A DNA stretch of 64,000 bases from Clostridium sp. Marseille-P299 (GCF_900078195.1 NZ_FJVE01000006.1:808501-872500); one strand, 5' to 3'; counted from the stretch's first letter, positions 20,801 through 28,728 are shown. Translations and numbers: made by a program. Notes: generated by a model from the letters alone, not told the origin.

Positions 20801-22993
20801 ATTTGTTCCAACATTTGTATTATTACCATTCATTCCATGAGGTCCATCATTAAATGGATTGGTCATAACCGTCCATCCACTATCAATGGTCCAATGTAGC
20901 TCTAATTTTCCATCTTCGGTTAGTGTGTATGTTGCAATCGTAGACCTTGTGTAGTAGCCCCTACCGATTACCATATATGGGTTTTCACCATCAAGATAAG
21001 CAACGGTAGATAAGAAACGGTCACAGCGGTTTCCTGGTTCCATATAATTCATGGCATAATCGCCCCATAACATACCATCGTCTTGTCTTTCAAATTCATA
21101 CATAATTGTATCAAGCTCGGCTCCTGTCTCACCATCAAAAACAGATAAGTATTCAGAACCCGTAATAATATATCCTTCATAATAGTTTAAATCATGCTTC
21201 TTCATGCGGTATTGATAACCATTCAAGAAATAATCTGCTAATGCAGTTGCTTCTTCTAGGGTATATCCACCCTCATGATTCATGGATGCAGTTAATCCAG
21301 TAGCTTCATCATCAAAAAGAACCGTACGCATATATGCATTGGCTACACCTGATGATTGGTATACAACTTCTCCATTGGCATCCCGTACCGGAACATTAAC
21401 AATCAAATCATCGGCTGTATAACCAGCTTCTTCTCTAGATACTTTCTTTACTGTATACTTGCCATCTGCTTCCGTTACAATGCTAACCATATCATCTTCC
21501 GGTGCAAATAATTTGATTAAATTCTTATCCCAGTTTGCTTTCGCTTCAATCATGTCTTCGCTGTCATTTGCCCATACTCCCCAATCCATGAACATCTGAA
21601 TTAAGTATTCACGGTATTCAGCTGCAGTAAATACATAATCTGCCTCATTAGATTCACCATCTGGGGTTGTAATGTATGTTTCAGACGCAATCTCATCCTG
21701 ATTATTATTATTAAACTTAATAATTTTAGTTCCTGGTGCTGTCTTTAAAGAAATTTCTGCTTTTCCATCTTCATTAAAGTCATATACTAGAAACTGTGTA
21801 TAATGTGCACCTGCACGAATATTAATTCCTAAATCGATACGATATAATAGAGTACCATCTAATTTATAACAATCAATATACTGTTTTCCCGTATACCCTT
21901 GTTGGCTAACATCTTTTGATAAGGATGGGTCCCATTTTACAAAGAACTCATATTCCCCGTCTCCATCTACATCACCAACACTGACATCATTCGCTGAGTA
22001 AGTAATTTTGTTTGTTGTATATGTATCTGTTCTTGGACTATTTAAGAGTGTAATCTCCTCAGATGAAATCCCATACACCTCTTCAATCGTCGTATCATGC
22101 GGTATCTGTAATGGAATCTCAAGATAACCAGCACCATCCATCGCGTCCATCTTTGTCGCTTCGCCGCTTCTATTCTCAATCACCTCAATACCATCTACAA
22201 CAGGTACTACATAATAGCTTGAATTTATAGAACCTCCTGCTACCACATAATTTGTACTATCGCTTACTGTCGCAAGGAGATTTTCTCCTTCATAAACATT
22301 AAAATCAGTACCAGTAAGTCCTGTTTCACTATATCCGTCTACTTCAGTGCCAAGAAGTCTCCAACTTAAAAATACACCTTCTGTGGTAGCCACCTTCATT
22401 AGACCTCGATCAAGATTCTCTAAATATGCACTATATTCCTTTGCTGTCTGCGTTTTTATGACCTCTGACTTTGAACCTTCCCCAGTTTCAAATACAGGGG
22501 ATACTTTGAAATAGTGATTCACATGGGTTGATTTATGAAACGTAAACGAAGTGGTTTCTGGACCTACTGTAATTAACTCGTTGTCCATTGTTTTGATACC
22601 ATCTTTGGTCAATTTCATAAATACCTGGGTTGCAGTATCCTTATCTGCCCAATATACGTTGTAACCTACTAAATTATCTGCCTCAAATGGGTCCCATTCA
22701 ATTGTCACTGAATCCTCCTGGGTATCAGTTACCATAAGACCAGTCACACTAGCTGCTCCCTCTAGGCTAGTAAGGCTACTATTTAATGCTTCAACCGCAT
22801 TATCATATTCTCCTTTCTTGTCCATCGCATCTAGTACACTTGAAATTGCATTCGACATTTCACCCTTAAATGAATTTGCAGCAGATACATTCATCGGCGT
22901 TTGAATACAACCGACAGTTAATGTCGTTACCAAAATAAGCGTTTGCACTTTTTTTAGAACTTTCTTTTGTTTTAACTTTCTTCCCCAACTCAT
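11879..22993 (-). CDS. giant secreted multidomain rhamnogalacturonan lyase/esterase
   Basis: 3,704 residues, probably exported to attack pectin rhamnogalacturonan I. The ATG at 22993 follows AAGGAGG; an upstream in-frame ATG lacks an SD. Approximate layout: signal peptide 1-39; FN3-like 75-180; family PL11 lyase 190-1005 (GVFLSWRLLG, DVSVGDVDGDGEYEF, FNEDGKAEISLKTAPGTK); bacterial Ig-like 1020-1100; carbohydrate-binding-like 1105-1285; SGNH esterase 1 at 1295-1480 (FIGDSTVATY, GGINDS, DGTHLS); FN3 1505-1610; laminin-G-like 1685-1900; Ig-like 1977-2058; binding-like 2060-2250; SGNH/CE12 esterase 2 at 2255-2475 (LLGDSTVQTY, FTHNDS, SDTVHL); Ig-like 2488-2575; three jelly-roll-like modules (2660-2825, 2955-3105, 3185-3390) separated by FIVAR-like helical repeats; Pro/Thr linker 3394-3516; two Ig-like domains to the end. 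There is no dockerin, SLH domain or sortase motif. Confidence 0.9.
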   Translation of the reverse strand: MSWGRKLKQKKVLKKVQTLILVTTLTVGCIQTPMNVSAANSFKGEMSNAISSVLDAMDKKGEYDNAVEALNSSLTSLEGAASVTGLMVTDTQEDSVTIEWDPFEADNLVGYNVYWADKDTATQVFMKLTKDGIKTMDNELITVGPETTSFTFHKSTHVNHYFKVSPVFETGEGSKSEVIKTQTAKEYSAYLENLDRGLMKVATTEGVFLSWRLLGTEVDGYSETGLTGTDFNVYEGENLLATVSDSTNYVVAGGSINSSYYVVPVVDGIEVIENRSGEATKMDAMDGAGYLEIPLQIPHDTTIEEVYGISSEEITLLNSPRTDTYTTNKITYSANDVSVGDVDGDGEYEFFVKWDPSLSKDVSQQGYTGKQYIDCYKLDGTLLYRIDLGINIRAGAHYTQFLVYDFNEDGKAEISLKTAPGTKIIKFNNNNQDEIASETYITTPDGESNEADYVFTAAEYREYLIQMFMDWGVWANDSEDMIEAKANWDKNLIKLFAPEDDMVSIVTEADGKYTVKKVSREEAGYTADDLIVNVPVRDANGEVVYQSSGVANAYMRTVLFDDEATGLTASMNHEGGYTLEEATALADYFLNGYQYRMKKHDLNYYEGYIITGSEYLSVFDGETGAELDTIMYEFERQDDGMLWGDYAMNYMEPGNRCDRFLSTVAYLDGENPYMVIGRGYYTRSTIATYTLTEDGKLELHWTIDSGWTVMTNPFNDGPHGMNGNNTNVGTNGISFSLFSGQGDHYISAADVDGDGCQEIIYGGAIVDHNGDLYSSGGDYVNGGAWAKYGHGDSIHVTDIDPDRPGLEIFSCFEGGPGAPYGTALRDAELNTVIPGFQSVYTGVDTGRCMIGDLLPNVRGFELWGVNTTDAKGNIVSVNTIGTNQNIYWAADRTTQIYTGNIVKANGTSATTMLTATGTTSNNGTKGNASLIADVFGDWREELIARTSDNTALRIYTNTEVSTTKLYTLMHDTQYRTNVAGQNTAYNQPAYTSFYLASDMDFEYVPIPNVKKEQEPGATEIAPSRVILDKTSLTLKVGGKIALTATVLPNKATNKTVSYTSSDEAVAVVDKDGVITGIKKGISTITVSTINGKTATCKVIVKDGYSEVGLDEFAIGETKTFTFGSTKVKDTITVGAATEYTSESKYGWQNATSISLTESADYVTGNNVRTVDGTNVIYDYPTFNVDLPVGFYEVTIVQGSDAEDTVNGAYVEGNMYSVRWSTQGFSTSFTEPSESSYIVTPKGTTKESKVLTAVADGTLTIQLATSLNDEGESGVVSIRSISITRVASNVEESVNPTLRFIGDSTVATYPPEDGNEWTPIPERTGWGANFAMARFMSDEVELVNKAVAGSSIKSYLADGYYNDFFLTARPGDTVIIEGGINDSAAGRRYSDATSYEAYLRYYIESCQTFGLDVVLSSGTSSATTYTDVMVKLAKEYELTYIDLLGEFSNYKNKISQTAQGDLTVDGTHLSRVGAVLAAQIVAGHLAQIEGLSISGYVKSQDINNNAPTAVVTGVNVKAQTSNSVTLSWNIDEETLYEPNQLVTRFNIYRKEKGAANSSYTKVSQSRAYVSASMTAPKLQATIESPVVGDYDYAIAVVGLVGEGPKSESITVTEFKPDTTYQLLELMEQYEEQMYDSTHYTAESYINLRTAFHRASTALEVNAPEEELAEILLAVKAAVEGLVRVNTVVMEEDFEAETIGSKWGTTGHQLLSVIMEEDGNHLANAYVEAAGTRQIKKEITGAVSELLSVEFEWYPGQPDRRNCTEIQFSDAKGVYFSLKTSNNGHIGYVVGAYDSNSTAYLTGDGFHAENTQATDCGLSNEVWYNVRIVFDYKNHTADLYLIPRDDESLPSKVIKGIEISKEASQVSLMNFLCMRGKQDNGSSNDLSVLWDTYLDNFAIYYVINKEEADLTTFHQTKDVYQGKIQGISADSLTAEEFVRAETAIELVDNNVGFMTQEDVNYLVSVMEEAVAAVPERTAVKAITLPSEISITAGLVQTVVAQLEPLNANELLTWSSANEDIAVVSYDGKTAVIRGIKEGSTEITVRSQGNVSAVVKVNVVGSAYLFGNGQRISADSFYVNGIGFNNFTYKTAAMGWVDGIYHPRELTKEAGTSYINVEESTNDYLAINSVVWSENGGDRDEDTIVYENTSAFDLDLAHGNYTVSVNFINPTKNAMNVVVKAEDITRYASGDHGETELAKATVLAGQTKTVSFEIALMDDSLTLRFEQDAVASSLNSAAVKTVYVKSVSVVATEEKKTEEVPTIFLLGDSTVQTYTKANYRTGWGQVFYTALSGASDDSIVEETSEGYAYYKTDLTAVKNYARDARSAKSFLQEGRLNEVLLNVKEGDYVLAQFTHNDSNTARPNRYLSTEDFKTYLLNYKKAVEERGATFVLVTPIVINAIENGKWDHRFESYRQVMLELGLSEQIPVLDLMGASYSLVNEMGQSAVNALGMYMSDTVHLQKNGAMMYTQLLANLIHSYDMDDQLATLKAALKKVDASVTFDQSKISLQPQKSVSLAYQTTGLDGKTATYYTSDPSVATVDSNGAVTGVSKGNAIITISIANGADTATTDCTVYTDYCLVEVAGEQTVNEQSVKEPSVSELLLSEQTESENTFSLMSASLTNLTSSILESDLSDVSNEELSLFALESTGNVVVDPDVTVEDMDTQAIYKFDFGNKSGFASGYTPITNGKYNEETGYGFISDISLINYSSLSTGVASKDGATDDEIALYTACQDAVRGSALEFVVDVPAGTYMVSLYANVSWNLDMYKASTYSINGYSVGGIVSEETTTDNIAKNVKVTLTEPGQIVIRGTNPGKLAIFNALVISKYVPAVKTYNEAAWNELKHTSARLNIKLGLLADNTTPLEFDTSLITKMTAMKRALKVVKGMPVADYATGDEAMAKAVEAMENKTLYTESSIEKLETAVAELQAVIDSLENVDQAVVTALSVIDYWLLGVEVEDIVEPYDLYVDFDVPSTSVEYLTDGYTSVLNTSTYSELLGYGLVTASNGRNRGTGNSLFDDFVMNTAFLVDVPAGNYMVRAYCGDLMTGCNNTSVINIIDTTTNEALVVDATTRSAGEEISFIDMYFEVKESTQIRVEVSGRLNALLVEQIVNVSVAEIDIAKLIDLVNTIDAAGLIETNYTISSYQALVKALEEAREAIDKGVSYVQEYEKLLNSLISAYEGLKVREVAHEILIDFGTETSAVSTDSKFEGDGGIATLGTNVLQGLGTMVYTENSLDNGQHFGFDRVMPANETSSGGAYFRDYVYSKGGVPYTFYADMPVGTYYVYVYTGDKLSNNTTKLYFNNGEAVITSNTAVEVVSGGAVSGSAIASVSGCAIYSQTSSGGGQYSAPACIYTVDVVESDTISSIDGIKMGRFSITLFDDTATSADAVTARLNGIELTPVNKPEPTPTPEVSPTPTEKPTPTEKPIPTVEPTPTEKPIPSVEPTPTEKPIPSVEPTPTEKPIPSVEPTPTAKPTPSVEPTPTEKPIPSVEPTPTAKPTPTTEPTYTPDPEPTVTPEPDVLKDIILREEEITLYVGGTIENERWIPIKLPENVKKVTSFDSKVLNKLKGDIVPVTIKYSSDNESVAVINHVGRIFAVGEGTSKITATITQKNGTSKDFVIIVKVMKAYIEIVSQSNVINIGEKVPFEVKVYGLRKEDIRWSTSKVKRAMVAMNLGKEKVMVYGKSAGTDYVVIKCGTISKAIKVIVVKK
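12505..12770 (-). repeat. 36-bp tandem repeat coding a Pro/Thr linker
   Basis: About seven units of 36 bp encode the 12-residue unit PTPTEKPIPSVE with small variants (AKPTPS, EKPIPT). Neighbouring units are nearly identical at DNA level, so copy number probably varies between strains. In the protein it is a stiff linker between the last binding-like module and the C-terminal Ig-like pair. Confidence 0.9.
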
Positions 22994-23035
22994 TTGGATA
23001 TCCTCCTTTTTACAATAATAAATACTTCCCCACAT

Positions 23036-23541
23036 GGAGATTTATATCTGTAAGCCAACAAGCATTATTACTTGCAGCTTATAAATATATCTACATTACA
23101 ACATGTCCTTAATGCGATTGGATCATGGATTACTATTTTATTATTTTATATACCTGGGTTCTTCTAGTAGAAACAAGATGTTTATTCTTAAGTTTAATTA
23201 TAATGCAACATAAGATGTCAAAGATTAGAGTAAGTTTGTAGCCAAAACTAACATAGATTACATGCTTTATTTCATACAATAAAATTTTTTAATATTTATT
23301 AAATATCAGAATTATGTTATTAATTATTATAAAAAACTACTATTTTTTTACATTTTAATCATTTCTAGAATCAATTCATATTAAGAATATAATATATTTT
23401 ACAAATAAACCAATTCAATCCGCTTTAATATTATGCATTTTCACTCATTTTTATATAAAATTGATTTGATTTTTAGAAAATCTGATAATGACAACTCTAT
23501 TTCATAAGTTAGAACAACGAATATGCGAAGTATAAGAACAA
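23036..23541. other. AT-rich intergenic region upstream of the giant gene
   Basis: About 500 bases, very AT-rich. A TTGACA and a TATAAT occur on the minus strand at about 23195-23220, but only 13 bp apart, so I do not call a promoter. I see no gene, riboswitch or catabolite-repression (cre) site. The right edge runs into the insertion element. Confidence 0.4.
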
Positions 23542-23563
23542 AGTGTCTACGACACTCTCAACT

Positions 23564-23594
23564 CCCCTGGCCCCTCAATCATGAGGGGAAGGGG
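23564..23594 (+). terminator. GC-rich hairpin with T-run before the transposase
   Basis: A two-part stem (CCCC with GGGG, CCCCTC with GAGGGG, loop AATCAT) is followed by TTTCTTTTTT. It stands 35 bases before the transposase ATG, so it would insulate the gene from outside transcription. It may also be part of the element terminus. Confidence 0.6.
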
Positions 23595-23629
23595 TTTCTT
23601 TTTTCTTAAACTTCCTTCATAATAGTATC

Positions 23630-24754
23630 ATGAGTAGATTAAAAGAGATTTTTAAAGAACATTATGAAGAGATACTATATATTTTACATCCACGTAAGTC
23701 TGTCATTGAAAATGTAAATAAGATGATAGACTGTGGTGATTCATCTAAGGGTGGTGCCTTTTGGGGCTGCCCTGATTGTGGTGAGCTTAAGTTTGTTCCT
23801 TATACCTGCAAAAGCCGTTTTTGTCCTTCTTGTGGAAACATGTATAATCAAAAACGATCTTTTCGCATATCATCTAAGCTTATTTCTTGTGTACACAGAC
23901 ATTGCGTTTTTACTATCCCCGAAGAACTGCGTGCATTCTTTCTAAACGAACGCACTCTTCTTGGTGAACTTTTTCATTCAGTCCGTGATGCAATTCTTCG
24001 TATGTTTTCTAAATTGAATAAATCTGAAAACTTTACTCCTGGTATTGTTTGTGTTCTTCATACCTTTGGTCGAGATTTGAAGTGGAATCCTCATATCCAT
24101 GCTCTTATCTCTGAAGGTGGAGCTGGCAACCATACTCCCTGGCGTATTGTTAAACACTTTGATTATCACTTTCTACGGAAAGCTTTTCGAAAAGTTCTTT
24201 TGGATCGCTTAACGAATCGTATCGGTCCTTCTTTTCGTAAAATAAAAAATGAAATGTATACGCTACATTCTGATGGGTTTTACGTTCGTGCAAAGCCGAA
24301 TGATTGTACTCCTGATCAGACTGTGAAATATATCACTCGCTACCTTGGCAGACCAGTAATCGCTTCCTCACGTATTGATCACTATGATGGTGAACAAGTT
24401 ACTTTCCATTATAAAAAACATGAAGATAATTCTCTTGTAACCGAAACAATTCCTGCACTTGATTTCATCAAGCGCCTGATTATACATATACCTGAAAAAC
24501 ACTTTAAAATGGTGCGATACTACGGTATTTATGCCAAGCATCACAAGCAGGAAAAACATCTTTTTAAATATCTTTCTGATGAAAAACGTAAGTTCTTAAA
24601 ATCCCTGCTTGATTGGAGACAATCAATTCTTTTAAACTTCGGATATGATCCTTTAAAATGTTCGAAGTGTGGCTCTTCTATGTTGGTTCTAGAAGTTTAC
24701 CACAAAAAAACTGCACTATTTGAACAATATCGAAAGGCAATGGGATATGGATAA
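23630..24754 (+). CDS. IS91 family (HUH, Y2) transposase
   Basis: Rolling-circle transposase of 374 residues, near full length for the family. An N-terminal zinc-binding domain has GCPDCGE and CKSRFCPSCGNMYNQKR (about 47-78). The HUH metal motif is WNPHIHALIS (about 150-159). The catalytic two-tyrosine motif is YITRYLGR (about 229-236), with tyrosines four residues apart as in IS91. A second CxxC pair, CSKCGSSM, lies near 345. All key residues are present and there is no frameshift, so the element may be active. No clear SD precedes the ATG. It is inserted between the giant pectinase gene and hflX. Confidence 0.92.
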   Translation: MSRLKEIFKEHYEEILYILHPRKSVIENVNKMIDCGDSSKGGAFWGCPDCGELKFVPYTCKSRFCPSCGNMYNQKRSFRISSKLISCVHRHCVFTIPEELRAFFLNERTLLGELFHSVRDAILRMFSKLNKSENFTPGIVCVLHTFGRDLKWNPHIHALISEGGAGNHTPWRIVKHFDYHFLRKAFRKVLLDRLTNRIGPSFRKIKNEMYTLHSDGFYVRAKPNDCTPDQTVKYITRYLGRPVIASSRIDHYDGEQVTFHYKKHEDNSLVTETIPALDFIKRLIIHIPEKHFKMVRYYGIYAKHHKQEKHLFKYLSDEKRKFLKSLLDWRQSILLNFGYDPLKCSKCGSSMLVLEVYHKKTALFEQYRKAMGYG

Positions 24755-24932
24755 ATCCAATCTCTAATTTCTTTCTCAAACGTCAAATAATGCAGTTCGA
24801 ACCAAAAACAAAAAACATCATAATCAAAGTCATCGCGAAGTCCGCACTTCGCTCTTTTGTCATGCAATTTTTTATTTCTATTCTATTATACACTATTTTT
24901 CAGATTTGAGAAGTTTCCTAATAATTAAAAAA

Positions 24933-24954
24933 AGCTGTTGCATACGCAACAGCT
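24933..24954 (-). terminator. hflX terminator
   Basis: Minus strand AGCTGTTGC/GCAACAGCT stem with a 4-base loop and seven U, 27 bases past the hflX stop. Confidence 0.85.
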
Positions 24955-24980
24955 CATTGACTTTACTCATTAATATTTAC

Positions 24981-26234
24981 TTACTTATTTTCTAATCCCA
25001 AATACACATCCTTTGGCATATAGGCCTTTACATAAATGCCTTCCGGTTGATATTCCTCTTCGATTAATTGTCCATATTTTCGAATAATCTGTATCTTACC
25101 AGCCTCATGAAATGGAAATACTTGCTCAATAAGAACCTTTTGCTCACGAAGCACTTCCTCGATGATTTGTAATAAATCATCCAATCCAGCTTTCGTTTTC
25201 GCTGAAATTTTTACTGTTTTATCTGCTTTTAAATCTTTAATTACAAGATTATCAACATTCTTATCTTGCTTATTAAACACTGTTATAATTGTCTTATCCT
25301 TAACTTCTAATTGTCTTAATGTTTCATAGACAATATGCATCTGCTTATATGCTGTTGGATTTGATACGTCCACAACATGAAGTATAATATCCGCATATTT
25401 AGCCTCTTCAAGTGTTGAGCGAAAGGCTTCTATTAAGTGATGAGGAAGTTTACGTATAAAACCTACAGTATCCGTAAATAACACTTGTTGTCCGCTTTCT
25501 AATGTAAAATTTCTCGTTGTGGGATCAAGTGTTGCGAATAATTTATCCTCTTCAAGTACACCAGCATTTGTTAGTTGATTTAGCAGTGTTGATTTACCTG
25601 CGTTTGTATATCCAACGATTGCAACAACTGGGATTGGATTTTTACTACGAAGGTTTCTTGCGACTTCGCGGTTTTTCTTTACTTCGCTTAATTCATGATT
25701 TAATTGAGTGATACGATCCTTAATTAATCGACGATCCACTTCAAGCTTTTTCTCACCAGGACCTCTTGTACCGATTCCACCACCTAGTCTTGATAAGGAA
25801 TTGCGCATTCCAATAAGTCTTGTAGAACGGTATTTTAATTGAGCCAATTCAACTTGAATTTTACCTTCTCTTGTAGACGCTCTTTGTGCGAAGATATCTA
25901 AAATTATCATCGTACGATCCATAACTTTTGCTTGTAGAGCATCTTCTAAATTCTTTAACTGAGCAGGAGAAAGTTCGTCATCGCAAATAACGCCAGTTGC
26001 ATCTAGTGCCTGTACTAATTCTGCAACTTCTTGTATTTTTCCTTTTCCAATATACGTACCCGGATGCATATTTTCACGATTCTGAATTACTTTTCCAACT
26101 GTTACTGCACCAGCTGTTTTTACTAGCTCTTCTAACTCATCTAAGGATTCTTCTGTATCATCCCCATCATTCGTTGCAACAGCTACTAATATAACTCTTT
26201 CTACCTCTTCCTTAATTTCGTATAATTCCGCCAT
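24981..26234 (-). CDS. hflX: ribosome-associated GTPase HflX
   Basis: GTPase that binds the 50S subunit and, in studied bacteria, splits stalled or stress-inactivated ribosomes. At 417 residues it has normal length. The N-terminal HflX domain holds the glycine-rich GGGIGTRGPGEKKLEVDRR (about 150-168). The G domain has GYTNAGKST (G1), the G2 region ATLDPTTRNF, DTVGFI (G3) and NKQD (G4). A C-terminal domain with QVFPFHEAG follows. A GGAGG precedes the ATG. The TPR lipoprotein gene ends 50 bases upstream, so the two may share a transcript. Confidence 0.96.
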   Translation of the reverse strand: MAELYEIKEEVERVILVAVATNDGDDTEESLDELEELVKTAGAVTVGKVIQNRENMHPGTYIGKGKIQEVAELVQALDATGVICDDELSPAQLKNLEDALQAKVMDRTMIILDIFAQRASTREGKIQVELAQLKYRSTRLIGMRNSLSRLGGGIGTRGPGEKKLEVDRRLIKDRITQLNHELSEVKKNREVARNLRSKNPIPVVAIVGYTNAGKSTLLNQLTNAGVLEEDKLFATLDPTTRNFTLESGQQVLFTDTVGFIRKLPHHLIEAFRSTLEEAKYADIILHVVDVSNPTAYKQMHIVYETLRQLEVKDKTIITVFNKQDKNVDNLVIKDLKADKTVKISAKTKAGLDDLLQIIEEVLREQKVLIEQVFPFHEAGKIQIIRKYGQLIEEEYQPEGIYVKAYMPKDVYLGLENK

Positions 26235-26283
26235 CTAATCCTCCATGTACCGCATTGCGTTACTTTATTTTTATAATTTTCAC

Positions 26284-27537
26284 TTACGGCTTTTCAACGG
26301 TTGTATTTTCATTTTCTTTTGTTTCACTAGTATCAGAGTTTTTATCGCTAGAATCCTCACTTTGCGTAGTCGCTCTAGTCTTTAAAAACTCATAATCTTT
26401 TTTAGTTTCTTCATCTACTGTATATTCTTTCATATACGCTTCCATTTTATTAAGCGCATTTGTAAAATCTCCTGTTTTTTCAAGTAGAACAATTTCATTA
26501 CGTAATAATTGCTGCGCAATTGAAGCGGTTGAATATGTTTTTGCTTGTTTTAAAGCTTTTGCTGCGTTAGTATAATCCTCTAAATTTAAATAACAAACCA
26601 ATCGCTGATTATAATACATTGCCGATAAGGTGTTTCCGGCACTTTCATAAGCATCGTAATACGTAAGAGCCTCTTTATAGTTTTTTTCAGCCAAACTAAT
26701 TTCACCTAAAAAATAATTAGCTTCTGTAAATCCATCGGAAATCGCAGTTTGAAACTCTGATTTTGCAACCTCATAATTCTCTTGGTAAAAATGTACCTTT
26801 GCTAAGTTAAATTTATCCTTCTCTGAATTTACAGTAATATTCGCTGCTTCCTCTAATGTACTACTTGCTTCTTCGTTTTTACCTAATTCCTTTAAAACAG
26901 AGAACTTACCAAAATAAAGATCAAAATTAGATTTTTCATAACTAAGAGCTTTTTCATAATCTGCAAGGCTAGCATCATATTCACCCATTTTTCTATATAA
27001 GTTCGCTCTTGCACTATAAAGTGATGCGTCCTTATCATTCTTTTCTATGAGTTCAGTATAAATCTCTATGCCTTTTTCATATTGTCCCTCATATTCTAAA
27101 GTTTGTCCTTTATAAAATAAAAGATCCTCATCTAAACTCTTTAATTCTGTAATTTCAAGTGCTAGATCAAAAGCTTCAAGTGCTTCTGTGTATTGATTCA
27201 TCTTTAAATAAGCAATGCCCTTACCACGATATGCTTTTTTATTATTTTCTTTCACCATGGTGATATCATTGTCCATAATTACTCGATCAAATTGCTGTAA
27301 GGCTTCTTCATATCTACCCATTTGAATCAAATTAAATCCGTAATCAATATAATATTCCGCCTTGTCCTCATTTCCTTCAATTGCTTTTTTAAAATAAGTT
27401 TCTGCTTCTTCATATTCTCCATTATCGTAAGCAGAAACCGCTTTTTTATAGTTTCGATTCGCTGGCTGCAAACTACAACCAGTAAGTGTTAATACAACAC
27501 ACCCTACAATACAAAGGTGTTTTAATTCTTTTTTCAT
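26284..27537 (-). CDS. tetratricopeptide-repeat lipoprotein
   Basis: Surface-anchored scaffold protein of unknown partner, 417 residues. The N-terminus MKKELKHLCIVGCVVLTLTG followed by Cys is a lipoprotein signal with an LTGC lipobox (Cys at about 21). The rest is about ten TPR-type helical pairs (such as YEEAETYFKKAIEG, YEEALQQFDRVI, YDASLADYEKAL), then a Ser/Asp/Glu-rich tail. I start at 27537: the upstream in-frame ATG at 27549 is part of the SD itself (ATGGAGG) and would place Met-Glu-Val-Ile before the signal peptide. Such proteins usually mediate protein contacts; no enzyme motif is visible. Confidence 0.88.
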   Translation of the reverse strand: MKKELKHLCIVGCVVLTLTGCSLQPANRNYKKAVSAYDNGEYEEAETYFKKAIEGNEDKAEYYIDYGFNLIQMGRYEEALQQFDRVIMDNDITMVKENNKKAYRGKGIAYLKMNQYTEALEAFDLALEITELKSLDEDLLFYKGQTLEYEGQYEKGIEIYTELIEKNDKDASLYSARANLYRKMGEYDASLADYEKALSYEKSNFDLYFGKFSVLKELGKNEEASSTLEEAANITVNSEKDKFNLAKVHFYQENYEVAKSEFQTAISDGFTEANYFLGEISLAEKNYKEALTYYDAYESAGNTLSAMYYNQRLVCYLNLEDYTNAAKALKQAKTYSTASIAQQLLRNEIVLLEKTGDFTNALNKMEAYMKEYTVDEETKKDYEFLKTRATTQSEDSSDKNSDTSETKENENTTVEKP

Positions 27538-27549
27538 AATAACCTCCAT

Positions 27550-27970
27550 GCCACCTTTCAGCAGCCCATTTCATGTGAAAAAAATATCTTCTGTCTTTTG
27601 CTATTAAAATGCTTTTTTCACCATAACATCCAAACTGACACAGGCAGCTTAAGTAGGTTAAAATGTCCTTTTCAACCTACTTTGTTTATCATTTTTAAAA
27701 CTTATTTTATGGGATACCAATAGAGTTCTTCTAGTTTTATTCATTATATAATCTTTTGCATACATGCACAAGTACTTTTGGCCTCTATCTCAGTCCTGCA
27801 ATGAAATTTACTAGCTAGTGTTCCCATTTTAAAATGAAGTGATATAATAGAGATAGAAAACATATTCTAAGCTTATAAATCTGGTTTATACTTTTAAATA
27901 GTTTTAATATGCTTGGTTAACTAATAAGGAAAGGGTATCGCAGGTAATCTTACGATATGACGGTAAAACT
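27550..27970. other. intergenic region with a hairpin and a gpmA -10 box
   Basis: Divergent spacer between the TPR lipoprotein gene and gpmA. A 9-bp stem AAGTAGGTT/AACCTACTT lies at 27651-27682 without a U-run. A TATAAT at 27843-27848 is a likely gpmA -10, with only a weak -35 (TTCCCA). Otherwise nothing is recognised. Confidence 0.4.
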
Positions 27971-28717
27971 ATGAAACTTGTATTAATAAGACATGGAGAA
28001 AGCGAATGGAATCATTTAAACCTATTTACGGGATGGATCGATGTTGATTTAACGCAAAGAGGTCATGAAGAAGCAATCAATGCTGGTAAACTATTAAAGA
28101 AAGAGGGCTATGAGTTTGATATATGCTATACTTCTTATCTTAAACGCGCCATACATACACTAAATCATGTATTAGAACAAATGGATCTAGAATGGATACC
28201 AGTTATAAAAAATTGGAGATTAAATGAACGCCATTATGGTGCGCTACAAGGATTAAATAAAGCTGAGACTGCTATGAAGTATGGAGAAGATCAAGTAAAA
28301 ATCTGGCGTCGCTCTTATGACGTGAATCCACCTGCCTTAGATATAGAAGATGAACGTAATCCTCAGAATCAAGAGCAATACCGTGCAGAAAACAAGGAAT
28401 TACTTCCTCTTAGCGAAAGTTTAAAAGATACCGTTGCTAGAGTTATTCCATATTTTGAATCTGTCATAAAAAAGGATATGCTCGATGGTAAGCGAGTTAT
28501 TATTGCTGCTCATGGTAACTCCCTTAGATCACTTGTAAAATACTTTGATTCTCTTTCTGAAGAGGAAATTATCGATGTAAATATTCCTACTGGAATTCCT
28601 TTGGTTTACGAATTCGATGATGAGTTTCACGTAATCAAGAAATATTATCTTGGAAATGTAGATGAAATTGAATCTAAAATGAAAAGTGTTGCAAATCAAG
28701 GTAAGATACAAGAATAA
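27971..28717 (+). CDS. gpmA: 2,3-bisphosphoglycerate-dependent phosphoglycerate mutase
   Basis: Interconverts 3- and 2-phosphoglycerate in glycolysis and gluconeogenesis through a phosphohistidine. At 248 residues it has the normal length. The active-site motif [10 protein letters not shown] is at residues 4-13 (phospho-His), [21 protein letters not shown] near 85-105, RRSYDVNPP near 115, and the second catalytic His in [15 protein letters not shown] near 180. The SD is weak. A stem-loop follows the stop. It is read alone, though mgtC follows on the same strand after the terminator. Confidence 0.95.
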   Translation: MKLVLIRHGESEWNHLNLFTGWIDVDLTQRGHEEAINAGKLLKKEGYEFDICYTSYLKRAIHTLNHVLEQMDLEWIPVIKNWRLNERHYGALQGLNKAETAMKYGEDQVKIWRRSYDVNPPALDIEDERNPQNQEQYRAENKELLPLSESLKDTVARVIPYFESVIKKDMLDGKRVIIAAHGNSLRSLVKYFDSLSEEEIIDVNIPTGIPLVYEFDDEFHVIKKYYLGNVDEIESKMKSVANQGKIQE

Positions 28718-28728
28718 TTATATTTGAA

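Larger units (their letters stand above)
23542..24852 (+). mobile_element. IS91-type insertion element (boundaries approximate)
   Basis: One transposase gene flanked by stem-loops instead of terminal inverted repeats, as expected for rolling-circle HUH elements. On the left are AGTGTC/GACACT (23542-23556) and a GC-rich stem CCCC..CCCCTC/GAGGGG..GGGG (23564-23594) followed by a T-run, which may also block read-through into the transposase. On the right is GCGAAGT/ACTTCGC with a 4-base loop (24835-24852). I saw no target duplication, consistent with the family. The exact ends need comparison with other copies. Confidence 0.65.

Noticed and set aside
23180..23222. TTGACA and TATAAT on the minus strand before the giant gene
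   Set aside because: Only 13 bp apart; too short for a SigA promoter.
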